DNA from: Folioceros fuciformis
Taxonomy: Eukaryota > Anthocerotophyta > Anthocerotopsida > Anthocerotales
Reading direction: 5' to 3'
NCBI GenBank assembly: GCA_049999805.1
Contig: JBNGIO010006373.1
Coordinates: 125,150 to 189,149 of the forward strand
DNA length: 64,000 bases
Both the position numbers and the translations under genes were made by a program. Below the pieces are notes generated by a model. It saw only the letters and a list, made by a program, of their open reading frames with translations, did not search any database and had not been told where the DNA came from. Below, piece by piece: positions 19,630 through 29,700 of this stretch (positions are counted from its first letter, which is position 1; every line of letters starts with the position of its first letter).

Positions 19630-22564
19630 ATGGGGCAATGCTCGGAGATACTCAGCCCGAGCTGTGCTATATCGCCAGCAGACAGACCCTCTGCCTCGTC
19701 TGTGATCAGACAGCAAGACTTGAAGAAGCCCCTGGGCTTTGGTGATTCAGAGTCGCAGCTCGCTCGGCTGGGTGCTGAACTTCATGAATCGGTGAAGGGA
19801 CGTCAAGGGTCTGAGTTTCGGTTGATTCTTGACAAAGGAAGGTGATCCCTTGCTGCGCAGGAGATCCCGTGCTGTATTGTAGTGTCACGTACTGAACTTC
19901 GTGGAAGAAATCCTAATGCAGCCTTGAAATCCCGTGTCGGCTTGCAGGTCAAAGAGCTATGGTGGGGCTGAAAGACTTTGCAAGTTGGGCCAACTGGACA
20001 AGGCCCTGGCCACCCTGGTGGGCATGGACGAGCTGGGAATGGTGCCTTCGGTGCAGTTGTATAAGTGCTTACTGGAGGCGTGCATCAACAAGAAGGCCCT
20101 GGTTGAAGCTAGAGCAGTTCGTGCTCATATGGCAAAACATGGGTTGGAGGCCAACAAATTCTTAGGTGAGCTTCTGGTTGCAACTCTGGTGAAATGTGGG
20201 AGTATCACAGATGGGATTCAGGTGTTTGAGAAGTTGTCGCGCAGAACAGTTTTTTCGTGGACAGCAGTCATTTCAGGGTACAGCAATGCTGGGCAGGGCA
20301 GGCAGGCTCTCTCGTGCTACCAGGACATGCTTCAGGAGGGTGTACAACCTGACAAGTACACGTTTGTCAGCTTACTGAAAGCGTGCAGCAAGTTGGAAGA
20401 CTTAGAAGAGGGCAAGCGGATTCATGAACATGTTCTGAGAAATGGGCTTGAGTCTGATGTCTTTGTGGGTAGTACTTTGGTCAGTTTGTATGCTAAGTGT
20501 GGCGACCTCACTATTGCGCAACAGGTATTCGACAGACTGGTGCACCGCAATGTCGTATCCTGGACTGCATTGATTGGAGCATATGCCCAGAGGGGCCAGG
20601 GAGAACGGGCTTTGCAGATTTATGCTGACATGCGCAAGGAAGGAGTGACGCCCGACGGTAGGACTTTTGTCAGCGCTCTTCAAGCGTGTAGCAACCTTGC
20701 AGACAAGGAGGAGAGTGTTCTTGTACATGGGGAGCAGGTCAAAGTCAGGACACTGAGCAAGGGAAGTGAAATACATGCTGAAGCTACTCGGCTGGGTTTT
20801 GATTCTGATGTGTTTGTTGCTAGCAGTCTAGTTAGCATGTATGCAAAGTGTGGGAGCTTGAAGGATGGACGAGAGGTGTGCTGTCAGATGTCCCACCATG
20901 ATGTAGTATCATGGAATGCCATGATTGCAGCATTTGCTCAGCAGGACCAAGGAGAACGTGCATTGCAAGTATATGAGGAAATGCAAGTAAAGGCAATCAA
21001 GCCAAATGCTCGAACCTTTGTGAGCGCTCTGCAAGCGTGTGGTGCCCTTGCAGAAAAGGAGAGAAGTGCTCTGACTCATGGGCAGAATGTCAAAGTGGAG
21101 TCGCTGCGGAAAGGGAGTAAAATACACGCAGAAGCTGTTCGCCTCGGGTTTGAGTCGGATGTGTTTGTTGCAAGCACTGTGGTGAGCATGTATGGGAAGT
21201 GTGGAAGCATAAAGGACGCCAGGCAGGTGTTTGACCGAATGACACAACACAATGTGGTGTCATGGAATGCAATCATTGCAGCATATGCACAGCAGGATCA
21301 AGGTGGAGTCGCCTTGGAGCTTTATGAGCGCATGCAAGAGAAAGGTTTCAGGCCAGATTCCCGGACCTTTGTCAGCGTTCTCCAAGCATGTGGCAGCATT
21401 GCAGACAAAGAAGAAAGTTCACTGTTAGATGGTCAAATAATCAAAGCGGGGTCCCTGCAGAAGGGAACAGAACTGTATGAGAAAGTAGCCTCCAGGGGTT
21501 TTGACTCGGATGTGTTCGTCGGTAATAGTCTGGTTAGTATGTTTGCAAAGTGCGGGAGCATCAAGGATGCACGTCGCATATTCGATGAATTATCCCACAA
21601 AGATGTGGTCTCGTGGAATGCCATAGTTGCAGCATATGCTCAACAAGACCAGGGGGAAAAGGCCCTTCAGATGTATGGGCAAATGCAGGATGAAAGTATG
21701 GAACCAAATGAGGCCACGTTCCTATGCGTCCTCGAAGCTTGCAGCAAGACAGGAGCCCTAGATATGTGTAGGAGTATCCACCAGGACGTTGTGGATAGAG
21801 GGTTTGAATGCTGCCTGTCTGTAGCAACCAGTCTAATTCATGCCTATGGCAAATGTGGGAGCATGGTTGATGCTCGGAAGGTGTTTGAGGCCCTGCCTAA
21901 ACCTGATCCAGTTTCGTGGAATGCGCTGATTGCCGGGTACGCCCGACAAGGAGATACTGCAAAATGCGGGCAGTGTTATGAGGAGATGTGTTGTAAAGGA
22001 ATGAAACCCGATAGAGTTACATTCTTGGCTCTTCTGTCTGCCTGCAGCCATGCTTGCATGGTGGACTCGGGGCTACAGTACTTTGCCAGAATGACAACAG
22101 AGCATGGAATCACTGCGGAGCTGGGGCATTTTGTTTGCATCATAGATCTAGTAGGCCGCGCAGGCCTCTTCACAGAAGTTGAAGAGTTGATCTTAAAAAT
22201 GCCAATGCAGCCTGATTTCCCTGCGTGGCTGTGTATTCTCAGCGCCTGCCGTATACATTGTAACGTGGTGCTTGGGAGGCATGCCTTCAACTGTGCCGTT
22301 GCCCTAGAGCCAGAACAAGCGTCACCTTATGTGCTCATGTCAAATATTTATGCTCATGCTGGCATGTCAGAGTGTGCAAGGGAGATAGAACGGTTGCGAG
22401 AAAGCAAGGGTGCTTGGAAGAAGGCTGGACAGAGCTGGATCGAGTACAAGCAAGAGTTGCACACCTTTATGGTGGGCGACCACAGGCACCAGCAAGAATC
22501 TCTGCTGTATGGATTGCTGAAAGAATTAAGTCCAAAATTGCAAGTGGTGGGGTATGCTCCTTGA
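19630..22564 (+). CDS. PLS-class PPR protein with E motifs, 351-base repeat period
   Basis: Two exons, 19630-19841 and 19948-22564, give 942 residues. The big exon has no ATG before 20024, but the upstream frame ends at a good donor in the same phase (AG + G), adding a 70-residue N-terminus that could be an organelle presequence. PPR proteins bind organelle RNA one base per motif; PLS types with E domains guide C-to-U editing or other processing. Six S motifs are visible (YAKCG, MYGKCGS, MFAKCGS and similar). Three consecutive L motifs carry an extra segment after ACS/ACG (KEE/KER...HG or DG...K), lengthening the unit to 117 residues. The C-terminus has E1/E2 (AWKKAGQSWIEYKQELHTF, VGDHRHQQ) and stops at VGYAP, exactly where a DYW domain would begin. 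Convergent with the next PPR gene. Confidence 0.85.
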
Positions 22565-22887
22565 TGGTTTGCCAGCCAAACCTACAGGTTGCTTCATTCA
22601 TTATCTTGCAGCTGGGATGCTCTGCGCTTCCACGACGCTGTGTCCAGTAGAGTCAGCAGTGTCTTGTGAAACCATTCCCCCATATACGCAGTTCCGGTAA
22701 TGAAATACTATAGTAATCAAGCGCGAGCCAGAACCCGAGAATTCTAGTTTCGTATACTAGCGTGGACCAAACGGCCAAGCCAATAATTGAGCACGTCTAT
22801 GCTAATCTAACTTGTATATGCTTTCCATTTGTCACACCAGCCCAGAGATTCTCCAGAGTTGACCCATAGCAAACATTTGGAAATAAT
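22565..22887. other. Convergent 3' region between two PPR genes
   Basis: 323 bases between opposing stop codons; AT-rich, no gene seen, presumably both 3' UTRs. Confidence 0.5.
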
Positions 22888-25800
22888 CTAATCCAGCTTT
22901 GCATTTCCCCTGGGATCGTTCTCATCTCCAACCAGAAAGCTATGAACGAATCCTTCCATGTCTGTCCACCAGCTCTGACCAGGCTGTTTCCAAGCTCTGA
23001 TTTCTTTTCTCCTCACCTGTATTGCCTGTGCTTGCTCCCACATATGGGCACCATTGTATATGTTTGACATCAATACATACGCCGCAGAATCTTTCTGGTT
23101 TAGCTTCAATGCTTCATCAAAACAATGCCGTCCCACCTCCACGTTGTTCCATTTTTGACATGAGCCTAACAAGGTATACCATACTGCGGCATTAGGCAAT
23201 ACAGGCATCGACCTTATCAGCGCTATTGCCTCATTCAATTGGCCTGCACGGCCAAGGAGATCCACCATGCATGTGTAGTGCTCTACTGTGGGAGTGATGC
23301 CATAGTCTCTGCTCATGGCTTCAAAATACTCCATCCCCTTGTCCAAAAGACGCGCGTGACTGCATGCTGTTAGAACACTTAGAAATGTGATACCATCTGG
23401 CTGTATACCATCCTCTTTCATTCTCTGGATCAATTCAAAGACCAATCTGCTGTTTCCTTGACCGGTGTACCCTGCCATAAGTGCGCTCCAGGTTACGACA
23501 TCTCTTTCCGCCAATACTTCAAAAACCTGATGTGCATCAACCATGCTCCCAGACTTTCCGTACATGTTTATCAAACCTCGGGCTACAAACACATCAGCCT
23601 GAAGGCCTAGCGCTTCAATCCGTGCATGTAGCTGCCTTCCAAGGCTCAAAGCTGCCAGGCTTGCACATGCCTGAAGGAGCGAGACAAATGTCACAGAATC
23701 AGGTACAGCCGCGTCCTCTTCTTGCATAACACTGTAGAGATGAAGGGCTTCCTGCCCCATCCCCTGCTGTGCATATGCAGTGATTATTGCATTCCACGTC
23801 ACAACGTCTTTGTCATCCAGTTCCTCAAACACTCTCTGAGCATCTTCCAAGCTACCACACTTTGCATACATATTCACAACATTGTTCGCCACAAACACAT
23901 CAGCCTGATGTCCTTGTTCCCAAATCCGAGCATGAATCTGCTTCCCCTCCTCCAAAGCTGGGCTCCCCACACTTGCACATGTCTGCAGGAGACACACAAA
24001 TGTCAAGGGATCAGGTACAGACATACCTTCATCTAGCATAGCATTGTAAAGACATACAACTTCCTGCACCATGCCCTCCTGGGAATATCCAGACATCAGG
24101 GCATTCCACGTCACCACATCTTTGTGACTAAGACCATCAAACACGTTCTGGGCATCCTCCAAGCTGCCACACTTTGCGTACATGTTCACCAAACTGTTGG
24201 CTACGAAAACATCATCCTGGTGCCCTTGTTCTATGATTTCAACATGCAGCTGCTTCCCCGTCTCCAAGGCTTGGGTGCCCAGACTTGTACATGCTTGCAG
24301 GAGGCACACAAATGTCACGGAATCAGGTACAGCTATCCCTTCTTCTTGCATATCACTGGAAAGACGGAGGGCTTCCTGCCCCATGCCCTGCTTGGAATAC
24401 CCTGCTATCATCACAGTCCACGTCACCACATCTTTCTCAACAAGCTCGTCAAACACAATCTGAGCGTCTTCCAAACTGCCACATTTTGCATACATGTTCA
24501 CTAAACTGTTGGCTACAAATGCATCAGCTTGGTGTCCTTGTTCTCTAATTTGCGAATGTAGCTGTTTCCCAATCCCCAAAGCTGGACTTCCCAAACTCGC
24601 GCATGCCTTCAGGAGGCACACGAAAGTCACAGAATCAGGTGTAACGGTGCCTTCTTCTTGCATAGCATCGTAGAGACGGATGACTTCTTGGGCCATGCCC
24701 TGCTTAGAATATCCTGAGAGCATGGCATTCCATGTCACCACATCTTTTTGACTGAGTCCCTCAAAAATTCTCTGGGCATTTTCGAAGCTGCCACACTTAG
24801 CATACATGTTCACCAGGCTGTTTGCAACAAACGCATGGCCTTGAGGTCCCCACTCTTTAATTTCTGCATGAAGCTGCTTTCCCATCTCTAAAGCTGGGGC
24901 TCCAACACTAGCACATGCCTGCAGGAGGCACACAAATGTCACAGAATTGGGTGCAGTGATGCCTTCAACTTTCATCTGCTTGTAAAGACTAAGGGCTTTG
25001 TGCCCCATATCCTGCTGGGAATATCCTGCCAACAAGGAATTCCACGTGACCACATCCTTCTCACGAGCTTCGTCAAACACTCTTTGAGCATCTTCCAAGC
25101 TCCCACACTTTGCATACATGTTCACCAAACTGTTGGCCATAACCACACCCACTTCGTGCCCACGTTCTGTTATGTGCGAATTAATCTGCCTCCCTTTTTC
25201 CAAAGCTGTGTTACCCAAACCAGCACATGCCTGCAGGAGGCAGACATACGTCACAGAATTGGGTGCAACCACAGCTTCCTCCCGCATATCATCGTAAAGC
25301 TGCAGGGCTCTCTGTCCCATGCCCAGCTGCGAATACCCTGCAATGATGGCATTCCAGCTCACTACATCCTTTCGATCAAGTCCATCGAACACGCTCTGCG
25401 CATCCTCCAAGCTGCCACACTTTGCATACATGTTCACCAAACTGTTGGCTACTAAGATATCAGATCGACACCCTTGTTCTCTGATTCGTACATGCAGGCG
25501 CTTCCCCACCTCCAACGCTGGGTTCCCCACCCTTGCACATGCCTGAAGGACGGACAGATAGGTCACAGAATTAGGTAGTGCGCTGCCTTCTGCTTGCATA
25601 GCCCTGAACAGGCAGAGGGCTTCATGGCCCATGCCCTGTTGCGAATATCCAGCGATCATCGCATTCCATGTCACCACATCTTTCCGACCAAGTCCATCAA
25701 ACACTCTTCGAGCGTCTTCCAAGCTGCCACACTTGGCATACATGTCCACCAAGCAACTGCAAACGAACAAATCAGACTCCATCCCGCTTGCCAGCACATG

Positions 25801-26529
25801 AGCATGCACCTCCTGCCCAGATTCCAAGTCCCTTCCCCTGGCACAAGCTTGCAGAGCTGCCACAAAGACATGCCCATCTGGCTTCACACTTGACCTGCGC
25901 ATGCTATGGTACAGTTGTATCGCCTGCGTGTCTTGCCCTTGCTTCACATGAGCAGATATTATGGAAGACCACATGAAGGCATCGGGAGTGGCAACCATGG
26001 TGAACACATCCATGGCGTCTTGCAACCTGCCATGAGAAGCATACATTCGCAGGATGTGATTGCAGAGGAACGTGTCGGCCTGGTAACCCCTTTTTACTAT
26101 GAAAGCATGGACTCGGCGACCCACAACGACATCCTTCTGTCCAACACATTCCTTCAGGACTGTGTAAAAAAGAGACCTGGAAACGCTGCAGTCCGATTCA
26201 ACCAGAATTCCCACGGCTTCCACAGCCTTCACGAGATGGCCTTGCTCACACAGCTTGCTCACCGTCTCAGCAGTTACTACCACATCGTACCATGGATTCC
26301 TGAATTTGGAGGCCACGCGATCCGCTTCGACAGCAGCAAGCTCTGAATCGTGGACACTGCTCACATGCTGAGGCTGCTTTCGGACCCCTTGCTGCGAGAT
26401 GAGCGAAAGCGTAGGATAGGCCGTACTCCAGGTGCAGTCGTTTGAAGGCAGACGCTTCCTTGACCCACCGATTGACGAAAACTGTGTACACAACGGGCAG
26501 AGTTGCCCCCGGATTGAATCAATTGCCAT
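22888..26529 (-). CDS. Giant PLS-class PPR protein with nine PLS units and E motifs
   Basis: Uninterrupted frame; the first in-frame ATG is at 26529 (1213 residues), although codons are open to 26670. N-terminal about 90 residues are Ser/Arg-rich and unstructured, possibly an organelle presequence. Nine S motifs follow, from MYASHGRLQDA to MYGKSGSMVDA; the core ones read MYAKCGSLEDAQ, separated by P motifs (KDVVTWNAM, GYSQQGMG) and L motifs (SVTFVCLLQACAS) with a 104-residue period. E1 (LLGSCQKWNNVEVGRH, AAYVLMSNIY) and a shortened E2 (AWKQPGQSWW, VHSFLVGDE) end the protein; there is no DYW deaminase domain. An organelle RNA-binding role, probably editing or processing, is inferred from the family. 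It starts 175 bases downstream of the helicase stop on the same strand and is a paralogue of the three PPR genes at 46-55 kb. Confidence 0.9.
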   Translation of the reverse strand: MAIDSIRGQLCPLCTQFSSIGGSRKRLPSNDCTWSTAYPTLSLISQQGVRKQPQHVSSVHDSELAAVEADRVASKFRNPWYDVVVTAETVSKLCEQGHLVKAVEAVGILVESDCSVSRSLFYTVLKECVGQKDVVVGRRVHAFIVKRGYQADTFLCNHILRMYASHGRLQDAMDVFTMVATPDAFMWSSIISAHVKQGQDTQAIQLYHSMRRSSVKPDGHVFVAALQACARGRDLESGQEVHAHVLASGMESDLFVCSCLVDMYAKCGSLEDARRVFDGLGRKDVVTWNAMIAGYSQQGMGHEALCLFRAMQAEGSALPNSVTYLSVLQACARVGNPALEVGKRLHVRIREQGCRSDILVANSLVNMYAKCGSLEDAQSVFDGLDRKDVVSWNAIIAGYSQLGMGQRALQLYDDMREEAVVAPNSVTYVCLLQACAGLGNTALEKGRQINSHITERGHEVGVVMANSLVNMYAKCGSLEDAQRVFDEAREKDVVTWNSLLAGYSQQDMGHKALSLYKQMKVEGITAPNSVTFVCLLQACASVGAPALEMGKQLHAEIKEWGPQGHAFVANSLVNMYAKCGSFENAQRIFEGLSQKDVVTWNAMLSGYSKQGMAQEVIRLYDAMQEEGTVTPDSVTFVCLLKACASLGSPALGIGKQLHSQIREQGHQADAFVANSLVNMYAKCGSLEDAQIVFDELVEKDVVTWTVMIAGYSKQGMGQEALRLSSDMQEEGIAVPDSVTFVCLLQACTSLGTQALETGKQLHVEIIEQGHQDDVFVANSLVNMYAKCGSLEDAQNVFDGLSHKDVVTWNALMSGYSQEGMVQEVVCLYNAMLDEGMSVPDPLTFVCLLQTCASVGSPALEEGKQIHARIWEQGHQADVFVANNVVNMYAKCGSLEDAQRVFEELDDKDVVTWNAIITAYAQQGMGQEALHLYSVMQEEDAAVPDSVTFVSLLQACASLAALSLGRQLHARIEALGLQADVFVARGLINMYGKSGSMVDAHQVFEVLAERDVVTWSALMAGYTGQGNSRLVFELIQRMKEDGIQPDGITFLSVLTACSHARLLDKGMEYFEAMSRDYGITPTVEHYTCMVDLLGRAGQLNEAIALIRSMPVLPNAAVWYTLLGSCQKWNNVEVGRHCFDEALKLNQKDSAAYVLMSNIYNGAHMWEQAQAIQVRRKEIRAWKQPGQSWWTDMEGFVHSFLVGDENDPRGNAKLD

Positions 26530-26704
26530 GCCCCAGACAGATATGCCCCGCAACAGCACACGCGGAGCCAATGCACGCAGTACACACAGCCCAGCCCATG
26601 TGGCTGGGCTGCATCGGCTAGTCGATACGTCTCTGGACAAACCATATGCGTCTACGCCCGTCGCTCCCAAGTTATTACACGTGTGGATCGGGAACCTAGT
26701 GATG

Positions 26705-29700
26705 TTACATAGTCAAGTATTCCTCCAACAATGCGGCTACACTACTCTTCTGGCGCCTCCCCTGATTACTGCCCAAACCAACTTTGTCTGAGCTTTCGCG
26801 TGACATACGAGGCTCCGAGGACATCCAAGCTCCCAGCAACCCCTTCAGCAAAGTTGTGCAGGCTTGTTTAGCATTGTGGTTCAAAACGCGCACGCTGTCA
26901 CGGCGTCCACACTGCAGAAGGACAGCAAGACGTATTAGATGTTTGCACAGGACTCTGAACACTGATTCACCATGTGATGGCGTAGGAGACCTGAATGCAG
27001 CAGGGGCAGCCATATTGACAATCGCACCCTTCGACTACACTCAGAGCCCGGCGCCATATTTCTTCCAGAAACTCATCGAACGCCTGAAATTGTTTAGAAT
27101 CAAATTATCACAACGGTTGGTAAGCAATTCGACTCTCGGGAACTAGGCCTGTCATGCTCTTCTACACACCTGCTTGGCCAAGCCCATGCCTCCAGGGTAG
27201 GCGTCATACATGAATATCTGCACAACATCGCAGTGAGGAGATCCGTGTCAAGGTTAGCCATCGTCATAACAGGTTTCGGCACGAAGCGACTAGACAACAA
27301 ATTCCAAACAGTGTGGAAGGGTCTCGGACCTGTGGATTTGATGTTCCCTCATGTTTCTCCGTAGCAAAGCTGCTCATGTCAGCTTGTTCGCCTGCACAAT
27401 GGTTACACATTACATTTGTCAACGGAAACGATCAGGACATGGGGGGTTAAAAAGGAGAGACGCCTAGTCGAACTTACTCATTGTCAGAGAGGGAAGAAAA
27501 GCTCTCATAACACGAGCCACGGATTCCAGAGCATCATACAGCAAACCCCCTGTTTCCAATTTTTGTCTCACATCCTCAGGAATGTCGCACCACTGGAAAA
27601 CAACTCTCCAAACCATCAGCATCCACACAAAACTCTGATGAGTGACGCCGACACAGTTGCTTTGAAGCTACTTACAAAGCCCACGGTGTCAAAATTACTT
27701 GGAGGGAGATTCAGCACGTTGTGTGAAAGGACGTAGTCCTTTATCAGGTCAATCTGGATGAACTCCACGAGTTGTTCTGTCACTTGCAACTGCACAAATA
27801 TCACCACGTTTTTACTCGGGCCCCTTTCACACAACAGACGTCAAGGTATTTCTTTAAAATTCTCCCACCTTCCCAAAATGAACTCTAGTTGCACCAATCA
27901 TCCTACTGTCGTTCTTCTCAGCCAATATGTGCACACTGAGTCTTTCTTTGACCTCTGCGTTCAACAGTTAAGTCTAAGAGAAGTTTACAACCATAGCAAA
28001 ACCAGACATTATTGTTGCAATATGTTGGTCCAAAAAGTTCCAACTTAGACCTGTTACGTAGTTAACATTGCATGGGACGCCAATTGCCCTCCTGGCTTCT
28101 ATATTGAAGTCAACTATCTGGTTATATGAGAAAAAATTCCAGGGCTGCGTTAGTATCAGGCAGCACACGTCTCCAGACAGAACAAGGTTTGGACCAGTGA
28201 TGACCTCGTAGCAGTCCCTTTGGTGAGAGTAAATTGCACCTTTATGAAGCCTTCTAAAAGCCCATCTCCTGTCCATTTCCTCTATGATCCGCTCGTCCTG
28301 AGTTAAAAGCTACTCAACGAGAAACACAATCAGGATGTGAGTTTCGCATATACAACTTGGAATTCAATCCCAGCGTGCAGAGTCTGAAGCTCAGCTACCT
28401 GAAATATATCCATTGAGGTTCCACGTATTGGACATCTCATAGAAGGATTGTCTCCAAGTCTGTAACAATATTGTTGCCCTGAATCAGATATCAGGACGCC
28501 TTCCATTGCCAGACCATCTCTGCACTCTGAATACTCCTCTCCGAAGTAATGTTTATCTTCATCTGTTATAGTCAAGAAAGGTCTGTCAGGACGTAATGCT
28601 GGCAATCCAGTTCATTATGGTCACGATTTATCTATGCCCAAGAATCGTTGCCCGCAGTACACCATCTCTGTGAAGCAAACCTGTAAGAGGCAGTTCATTC
28701 GCAGCACAGCAGAGGTGCATTTGTAGCAGTTGAGGATTTGTTGGGTTGCAGTACGCCTTTTCAACGTCTCGGGCGAAGAGCTGTAAACAAACTTCTGGAT
28801 GAATACCTCACAAATTCCGCAGAACACGACAAAAGGGCATTTCCAACCTCCTGTATGCCGGAATGATCTTAAATCCAAGGGTGGTCAAATTTGAACCTTC
28901 TCAGGGTTATGCAAGTAGAACCAATCATTTGGCCTCTGTAGGCCGACAACCACCGCGAGGGAGGCTCCATGACGGCGCCCAGATCGGCCAATCTGTTACG
29001 TTTCCGAGACAGATAGAGCTCAGCCATACCATTCTGGAATTCAGCACTTCTCGAGGGAAGCCGTTGAAAGGCCCTTACAAACAGAGAGCGAAAAGCTGGC
29101 AATGGACGACACGACGGGGAGGAGTTCACAGCGGAACACGCACCTGCTGCCACAAACTGCACACAGTATCCGGCAAACCGACATGTACGGTGGCATCTAG
29201 GTGGCCTACCTGTGCCAAGGAGGATGGCCGAGTTAGGAGTGAAAGGTGTATTGAATACTTCGAAGACGACTGTTAAAACACCGAAACAGGTGGGGAAACG
29301 AGGACTTACATCTATCCCAAGCTCAAGGGCTCTGGTAGTGACGAGGGCCTTCAGTGACCCGTCCCGAAGTCGCTGCAAGTCACAACCACGCTTTATCCGT
29401 TAAGGGGTCAGAATAACTGACAAAAGGGGAGAACATAGGGAAACAGTTCAGAGAAGAGGCAGAAGGGACTTAGTTGGACCTTTTCTAATTCGCGCCTGTC
29501 TTCGGCTGTATATCCTGCCCGGTAACTGTCGACTTTCTTCGCAAGATCATGCAGCTTCTGTTTATGATAATAATCAGAAGTAGATGAATAAAATTGTTCT
29601 AATCATACAGCTTCTGTTTATGATCAGAAATGTTCTTTGTCCGTGCGTAGAAAGATGTGTTGCAGGAAGAAACCTCCGAAACAAGCTTCTGGCGTATGGC

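Noticed and set aside
26705-27013. Frame beginning [20 protein letters not shown], at first taken as the organelle presequence exon of the giant PPR gene.
   Set aside because: Its last 69 codons (from 26911, after a CTTCTGCAG acceptor) continue the helicase in phase right after the [12 protein letters not shown] cluster, so it is the helicase terminal exon; its apparent N-terminus is intron.
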